Below are positions 59,228-64,000 of a stretch of 64,000 nucleotides of DNA, piece by piece (within the stretch, counting starts at the first letter, position 1; every line of letters begins with the position of its first letter). Under the pieces are notes generated by a model. The model made no database searches, had not been told where the DNA came from, and was given only the letters and a program-made list of their open reading frames with translations. Position numbers and translations under genes: made by a program. The stretch covers positions 558,001 to 622,000 of the forward strand of contig NZ_VIRN01000061.1 in NCBI RefSeq assembly GCF_008107725.1, written 5' to 3'. This DNA is from Marinobacter sp. BW6. GTDB lineage: Bacteria; Pseudomonadota; Gammaproteobacteria; Pseudomonadales; Oleiphilaceae.

Positions 59228-60967
59228 CTACCCTCGCTCTCTGGACGCAGAAGAGGCAACTTCGGCCTCTCCCACTTCCAGTTCAGGCTTCACATTCAAC
59301 AGTCGCAGTGCGTCACTCATTACCCGTGAAAATACCGGCGCAGCGACTTCGCCACCGTAGTATTCTCCGGACTGCGGCGCATCAACGGCCACAACCGTAA
59401 CCAGCCTCGGATTATCAATAGGCGCCATACCGGCAAAAATCGCCTTGTACTGGCTGTCTTCATAACCCTGGGCACCAACAAGATGAACCGTTCCGGTCTT
59501 GCCACCAGCCGAATAGAACCCGGGTTGTGCGCGTTTTCCGGTCCCCCTTGAAACTGCTTCCCGCAACATGTTCCGGACCTGATGGGTTACCTGCTCCGAA
59601 AGCACACGCTGGCCCTCCGGCTTTTCATCTTGCCGGACCAGGCTTAGTGGATAGCGCACACCACCGTTGGCAATCACCATATACGCTTGGGCCAACTGCA
59701 GGGCATTCACACTCATACCGTATCCGTAAGACAGCGTTGCCTCTTCCACCGGACGCCACTTGGGTGGAGACGGCAACACGCCAACCGCTTCTCCCGGGAA
59801 GCCGATACCGGTTGGTTGTCCAAGCCCCAGCCGGGCGTAAAGATCGCGGATTACATCGCCTCCGAGATCGGTGGCAATCCGGCTAATCCCGACGTTGCTG
59901 GATTTGACGATGATCTCGGCCATATCCATCACGCCATAGTTGCGATGATCCCGGATGGTAAAACGACCAAAACGGCGGAAACCCGGGTTGGTATCAATGG
60001 TACTGTTGACCGAGTAGCTGCCGGACTCCAGTGCAGCCGCCATGGTGATCGGCTTCATGGTCGAGCCTGGCTCAAACAAATCGGTGATGGCCTTGTTCCG
60101 GAGATTCTCGGCGGCGAGCTGACTGCGGTCATTGGGGTTGTATGACCCCTGGTTCACCATCGCGAGGACCTCACCGGTATCCACGTCAAGCATGACCAGC
60201 GTGCCCCCTCGTGCATTATGAGCCGTCACAACGGCCTTGAGTTCCCGGTAGGCCAGGTACTGGAGACGCAAATCAATGCTGAGCGCCAGGTTCCGGCCGG
60301 GGCTGGCATCGCGAATCAGGGTCAGATCCTTGATGATCCGACCCCGGTTGTCCTTCAGAACTCGCTTACGTCCGGTTTCACCAGACAGCCACTGATTGTA
60401 GGCCAGCTCGATCCCTTCCTGGCCACGCTCATCAATATCCGTGAAGCCGACCACGTGAGCGGTCACTTCGCCTGCAGGATAATAACGACGGTACTCCTGA
60501 CGGGCGTATATGCCGTCAACTTCCAGATCCAGGACTTTTCTGGCCAGATCCGGCTGAACCTTGCGGCGCAGGTAAATGAATTCACGACCGGAATACTCTT
60601 TCAGACGCTGCCGCAGCGAGGCTTCGCTGATATCCAGGAGCCTCGCCAGGTTGGTCAGCCGCGCCTCAGAAGGGTCGGCCTCGGACGGATTGGCCCAGAT
60701 GGTCTGCACCGGAGTGCTGACCGCCAGCGGTTCATCGTAGCGATCGGTGACAACACCCCGGTGGGCATCAATACTCTCAACCCGGATAGTCCGGACATCG
60801 CCCTGCTTGCGCAGAAACTCGTTATCAACGACATGCAGATCAACCAGGCGCCAGCCCAGCACACCCACCACCAGGAGAAAGACGCCGACAACGGAGCCAA
60901 AACGCCAGGCTGCCAGCCCGGACGCCAAGCGCTGTCCCCATGTTGTCTTCTTTCCCTGATCGGACAC
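59228..60967 (-). CDS. ftsI: Peptidoglycan D,D-transpeptidase FtsI (PBP3)
   Basis: 579 residues if started at the GTG at 60967, which has AGGG upstream; a TTG at 61015 in the same frame overlaps ftsL and is a weaker candidate. Septal transpeptidase that cross-links wall made by FtsW. Membrane anchor near residues 20-45 (FGSVVGVFLLVVGVLGW), pedestal domain, then the penicillin-binding motifs FEPGSTMKP (SxxK), SSNVG (SxN) and KTGT (KTG). Confidence 0.96.
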   Translation of the reverse strand: MSDQGKKTTWGQRLASGLAAWRFGSVVGVFLLVVGVLGWRLVDLHVVDNEFLRKQGDVRTIRVESIDAHRGVVTDRYDEPLAVSTPVQTIWANPSEADPSEARLTNLARLLDISEASLRQRLKEYSGREFIYLRRKVQPDLARKVLDLEVDGIYARQEYRRYYPAGEVTAHVVGFTDIDERGQEGIELAYNQWLSGETGRKRVLKDNRGRIIKDLTLIRDASPGRNLALSIDLRLQYLAYRELKAVVTAHNARGGTLVMLDVDTGEVLAMVNQGSYNPNDRSQLAAENLRNKAITDLFEPGSTMKPITMAAALESGSYSVNSTIDTNPGFRRFGRFTIRDHRNYGVMDMAEIIVKSSNVGISRIATDLGGDVIRDLYARLGLGQPTGIGFPGEAVGVLPSPPKWRPVEEATLSYGYGMSVNALQLAQAYMVIANGGVRYPLSLVRQDEKPEGQRVLSEQVTHQVRNMLREAVSRGTGKRAQPGFYSAGGKTGTVHLVGAQGYEDSQYKAIFAGMAPIDNPRLVTVVAVDAPQSGEYYGGEVAAPVFSRVMSDALRLLNVKPELEVGEAEVASSASRERG

Positions 60968-61001
60968 GTCGATCACCCTGAATCGTTGTTGTTCTCGTGA
61001 A

Positions 61002-61406
61002 TTACCGGCTGACAACCGGCGACATCAGTGGCACCAGCACAATATCCTGACGTCCCGGCACCACCATGCCGAAACGCTCCGCGGCCAGCTTTTCGACCCG
61101 GCCATGAGCGCTTAACGCACTCTGCTCGAGCAGAAGCTGGCTCCATTCGCTCTGATAACGGTCGCGCTCGGACTGAAGTTGCGACAGTGTGTTGAAAAGC
61201 TCCCGGTTCTCGTGGGCACTGACCACCACGCCAATAGAGGAAGCCAGCAACACCGCAACCAGACCAAGCGAGACAAGCACCTTGCCCTGCTTCGTGGCAG
61301 CGAAAACCTGCCTTGAAATACGGACCGCGGTTGCAACACCGTCCCGGACCTTCTGCTTGTTGAGCTTCGCCGTCTTTACCGGCTCTTCAATGGCAACAGC
61401 GCCCAT
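61002..61406 (-). CDS. ftsL: Cell division protein FtsL
   Basis: 134 residues; small bitopic protein that forms the FtsQLB complex. A cytoplasmic tail, one membrane segment (LVSLGLVAVLLASSIGVVV), then a leucine-zipper-like coil (FNTLSQLQSERDRYQSEWSQ) and the terminal ERFGMVVPG pattern typical of FtsL. Position between rsmH and ftsI confirms it. Confidence 0.95.
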   Translation of the reverse strand: MGAVAIEEPVKTAKLNKQKVRDGVATAVRISRQVFAATKQGKVLVSLGLVAVLLASSIGVVVSAHENRELFNTLSQLQSERDRYQSEWSQLLLEQSALSAHGRVEKLAAERFGMVVPGRQDIVLVPLMSPVVSR

Positions 61407-61408
61407 GG

Positions 61409-62392
61409 TTACGCGCTCCCCTGCGAGTTTTTCCTGATATCGGTGCGTTCCAGCACCCGCATGACTGCGCTGCGGGCACGTACGTTGTCACTTACTTCTT
61501 CTGCGCCGGCCTTGCTGGCTTTGCCAACGAGCCGGAAGTCCGAGGCTTCCTGTTCCGCGGTTACGGGCACACCTTTGGGCAGCTGTGGCCCGCGCGCCAG
61601 ATTCCTCATGAACCGCTTGACCAACCGGTCTTCCAGCGAATGAAAACTGATGACCACCAGGCGCCCTCCCGGGGCAAGGCAATCAACAGCAGACTGAAGA
61701 CCCACTTCCAGATCTTCCAACTCCCGGTTGATAAAAATCCGGATTGCCTGAAAGGTCCGGGTAGCCGGATGCTTGTGCTTTTCCTTTTTCGGGACCGCCT
61801 CGCTGACCAACTCTGCCAACTGGCGAGTGGTCTCGACGGGCGCTTCCAGCCGACGCTCGACCAGGAGCCGGGCAATACGCCGCGAGAACTTCTCCTCGCC
61901 GTAGCGGAAAATCACGTTTGCGATGTCCGACTCGTCCGCTGTTGCAAGCCATTCGGCCGCACTAGGCGATTGCTCGGTATTCATGCGCATGTCCAGTGGA
62001 CCATCACGCATGAAACTGAATCCACGGGAGGCATCATCAAGCTGCGGCGATGACACGCCGAGATCCAGCAACACACCATTCACTGTCTGCCAATCCTGAG
62101 CGGCCACCGCAGCGCCCAACTCCGCGAAAGAACCGTGGAAACTGTGGAACCGGTTATCCTGAGCTTCCAATTCCTTTGCCGCGCGAATCGCCTCGGGATC
62201 CTTGTCGATACCCAGCAACCGCGCCGACGGGCCGAGGCGACCGAGAATCAGGCGGCTGTGACCACCCCGCCCAAAGGTGCCATCCACGTAATAACCGTCG
62301 GGGTCGTTGACCAGATAGTCGACCGCCGAATCCAGGAGCACCGAGCGATGCGAGTACGCCGCCCCGGCCTCCTGACTGCGATCAGTGGTCAT
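61409..62392 (-). CDS. rsmH: 16S rRNA (cytosine-1402-N4)-methyltransferase
   Basis: 327 residues; methylates C1402 of 16S rRNA, the same nucleotide whose ribose is methylated by RsmI, whose gene lies at the right edge of this window. Motifs: [32 protein letters not shown] (cofactor binding), [20 protein letters not shown], and [16 protein letters not shown]. Its ATG overlaps the mraZ stop (ATGA). Confidence 0.98.
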   Translation of the reverse strand: MTTDRSQEAGAAYSHRSVLLDSAVDYLVNDPDGYYVDGTFGRGGHSRLILGRLGPSARLLGIDKDPEAIRAAKELEAQDNRFHSFHGSFAELGAAVAAQDWQTVNGVLLDLGVSSPQLDDASRGFSFMRDGPLDMRMNTEQSPSAAEWLATADESDIANVIFRYGEEKFSRRIARLLVERRLEAPVETTRQLAELVSEAVPKKEKHKHPATRTFQAIRIFINRELEDLEVGLQSAVDCLAPGGRLVVISFHSLEDRLVKRFMRNLARGPQLPKGVPVTAEQEASDFRLVGKASKAGAEEVSDNVRARSAVMRVLERTDIRKNSQGSA

Positions 62393-62841
62393 AAGGACAG
62401 CGCCTCCATCTCAGGCGGCATGTCTTCGTCATCAGAGGATTCATCCAGCCAGGCAAACCAGCGCTCTTCACTCCAGAGCTCGAGCTTCTTGCCTTGCCCG
62501 ATCAACATCAGTTTTTTCTCCAGATGGGCATAGCTTCTCAGGGTTGGCGGAATCAGAATGCGCCCGGCCGAATCCAGCTCCATGGGCGCAGCATTACCCA
62601 GGATCAGACGCTGCAGCCGTCGGGCCGCCTTATTCATGTTGGGAAGCGCCTCGATTTTGGGCCGTAAAACTTCCCACTCGGGCTCCGGATAGACCAGCAG
62701 GCACCGCTCCTCGTCAGCGTTTGCTGTCAATACAATGCGCCCACCACAGGCCTGCGCGAGCTCTTCGCGCACCTTGGAGGGGATCGCCAGGCGACCCTTC
62801 GCATCCATATTGATGGCATGACTGCCGAGAAAATTACTCAT
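62389..62841 (-). CDS. mraZ: Transcriptional regulator MraZ
   Basis: 150 residues; AbrB-like DNA-binding protein that represses its own dcw operon. Two SpoVT/AbrB-like halves: residues 5-50 with the [16 protein letters not shown] motif, residues about 75-120 with [19 protein letters not shown]. First gene of the leftward cluster. Four MraZ-type boxes lie in its leader. Confidence 0.97.
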   Translation of the reverse strand: MSNFLGSHAINMDAKGRLAIPSKVREELAQACGGRIVLTANADEERCLLVYPEPEWEVLRPKIEALPNMNKAARRLQRLILGNAAPMELDSAGRILIPPTLRSYAHLEKKLMLIGQGKKLELWSEERWFAWLDESSDDEDMPPEMEALSL

Positions 62842-62867
62842 TTACGCTGTCTCTGGGTGCCCGATAT

Positions 62868-62901
62868 CCACAAAAAACCACTAGAAACCACTTTTTCCCA
62901 C
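62868..62901 (-). promoter_or_regulatory. MraZ operator: four GTGG repeats at exact 10-base spacing
   Basis: On the minus strand GTGG occurs at 62901-62898, 62891-62888, 62881-62878 and 62871-62868, each 10 bases from the next, between the mraZ promoter and start. MraZ is known to bind TGGGN repeats separated by five bases, the same 10-base period; here only the first repeat has the full TGGG. It fits autorepression of the dcw cluster. Confidence 0.75.
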
Positions 62902-62909
62902 TTCTGCAC

Positions 62910-62938
62910 ACTATAGAAACACGCAATACACAATGCAA
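62910..62938 (-). promoter_or_regulatory. Promoter of mraZ and the dcw cluster
   Basis: On the minus strand, -35 TTGCAT (62933-62938) and -10 TATAGT (62910-62915) are separated by exactly 17 bases. The expected transcript start is just before the first MraZ box, so bound MraZ would block the early transcribed region. No other gene lies between rnpB and mraZ. Confidence 0.65.
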
Positions 62939-63140
62939 GCGCCGCAAACAGCGCCACACTTGCAAAAGTTCCTTTTATGACAATAGGTTACAGAGGCGGA
63001 TTCGATGAAATGGTGAGATTACGGAAAAGAAAAGAAGTAAAATCAAATACCTGCAAAAAAGTCTGAAGACTGCAAGTGAGGTTTAAGATTTTTTGGCTAT
63101 AAAGGACATCTGTTGAGAATGACGAATGTCACAGGAAGGG

Positions 63141-63494
<354 letters not shown>

Positions 63495-63499
63495 GCGAG

Positions 63500-63528
63500 A
63501 CAATACTCCTGCGCTCAGAGCCTTGCAA
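63500..63528 (-). promoter_or_regulatory. Promoter of rnpB
   Basis: On the minus strand -35 TTGCAA (63523-63528) and -10 TATTGT (63500-63505) with a 17-base spacer. The predicted start, six to seven bases on, matches the 5' end set by helix P1. Confidence 0.6.
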
Positions 63529-63546
63529 GGGAAAACGCCACTGTAC

Positions 63547-64000
63547 TCAGCTGTCTTTCAGCGCCAGTGCGCGCTGGTACAGCTCATTTTTCGACAGACC
63601 GGTCAGCTCCGAGGCCATTTTGGCGACCTTCTTCACCGGAAGCTCTGCCAGTAAAACCCGAAGCACACGGTCCACATCCATGGTAGCCGCGTCATCATTA
63701 CCGGGTTGAGTCATCGCACCTCGAACCATGACCACGAACTCCCCCCGGGTTCCGTGGGGATCTTGCTCCAACTCTGCCAGAACCTCCGCAACCGAACCGG
63801 AATAGAAGGTTTCAAAGGTCTTGGTGAGCTCCCGCCCCAGAACCATCTCACGATCCTCGCCCAGCACCTCAGCAATATCCCGCACTGACTCCAGAATCCT
63901 GTGAGGCGATTCGTAGAACACAAGAGTGGCCGGCTCACTGGCCAATGGCTCAAGACTGGCCCTGCGACCCGAGCGCTTGGCAGGCAGAAACCCCACGTAC
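63547..64000 (-). CDS. rsmI: 16S rRNA (cytidine-1402-2'-O)-methyltransferase, 3' part
   Basis: The C-terminal part of RsmI, cut by the right window edge. Seen are GFLPAKRSGRRASLEPL, the LVFYESPHRILESVRDI motif, GREDRE-like GEDREMVLGRELTKTFE, GEFVVMVRG, and the C-terminal helical ELTGLSKNELYQRALAL. It methylates the ribose of C1402 in 16S rRNA, paired in function with RsmH. The true start lies beyond 64,000. Confidence 0.95.
   Translation of the reverse strand, partial: YVGFLPAKRSGRRASLEPLASEPATLVFYESPHRILESVRDIAEVLGEDREMVLGRELTKTFETFYSGSVAEVLAELEQDPHGTRGEFVVMVRGAMTQPGNDDAATMDVDRVLRVLLAELPVKKVAKMASELTGLSKNELYQRALALKDS

Noticed and set aside
63054..63078. Intrinsic terminator for rnpB (AGTCTTCAGACTTTTTT on the minus strand)
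   Set aside because: The stem would be only four to five pairs with a very tight loop and lies about 65 bases after the RNA end; too weak to call.

Overview
The window is a gammaproteobacterial chromosome segment, most like Marinobacter or a close relative. That assignment is my inference from the sequence style of the housekeeping proteins and from the unbroken division and cell-wall (dcw) cluster running from mraZ to ftsZ and lpxC, followed by a DUF721 gene, an M23 peptidase and secA. It splits sharply at about position 30,213. To the left is a genomic island that runs off the left edge; to the right is conserved core chromosome up to the right edge.

Island (1 to about 30,212). From left to right it holds: the 3' part of a mercuric reductase gene (merA); a small secreted protein; a serine resolvase / HTH-coiled-coil / RecD-like helicase operon with a res-like site upstream; two genes of unknown function; a type I restriction-modification operon with two different hsdM genes (hsdM1-hsdM2-hsdS-hsdR); a two-gene set of unknown function (NdpA/KwaB-like cytosolic protein plus a membrane protein); a secreted HNH nuclease; an HTH protein; an IS66 remnant; a lone MNT nucleotidyltransferase; a DUF2971 protein; a complete thymidylate synthase gene; and at the right end a four-gene recombination module (three tyrosine-recombinase-like proteins and one HTH/coiled-coil protein) resembling the ginABCD module of GInt islands.

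The most striking point is the island's relation to its insertion site. It sits inside the host thyA, which is cut after codon 185 and has lost the C-terminal part of the enzyme. The island carries a full-length thyA of a different subfamily as the last gene of the recombinase operon, with an ATGA overlap to the gene before it. The island therefore seems to destroy an essential-type gene and replace its function at once. The missing 3' part of host thyA is not found in the window and is expected beyond its left edge.

Core chromosome (30,213 to 64,000). Truncated thyA and lgt lie together on the minus strand, then a TauE/SafE permease (minus), an NRDE-family gene (plus), and the plus-strand isoprenoid operon xseB-ispA-dxs ending in a bidirectional terminator. 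Next come minus-strand ribA, moaC, a Nudix-ThiE fusion gene and argJ; secA with its own promoter and terminator; an M23 peptidase divergent from a DUF721 (DciA-like) gene; then lpxC, ftsZ, ftsA, ftsQ, ddl, murC, murG, ftsW, murD, mraY, murF, murE, ftsI, ftsL, rsmH and mraZ, all transcribed leftwards from a promoter followed by four exact 10-bp-spaced MraZ boxes. Upstream are the RNase P RNA gene and the 3' part of rsmI, both on the minus strand. Most gene joins in the dcw cluster overlap by 1 to 16 bases, which points to tight translational coupling.
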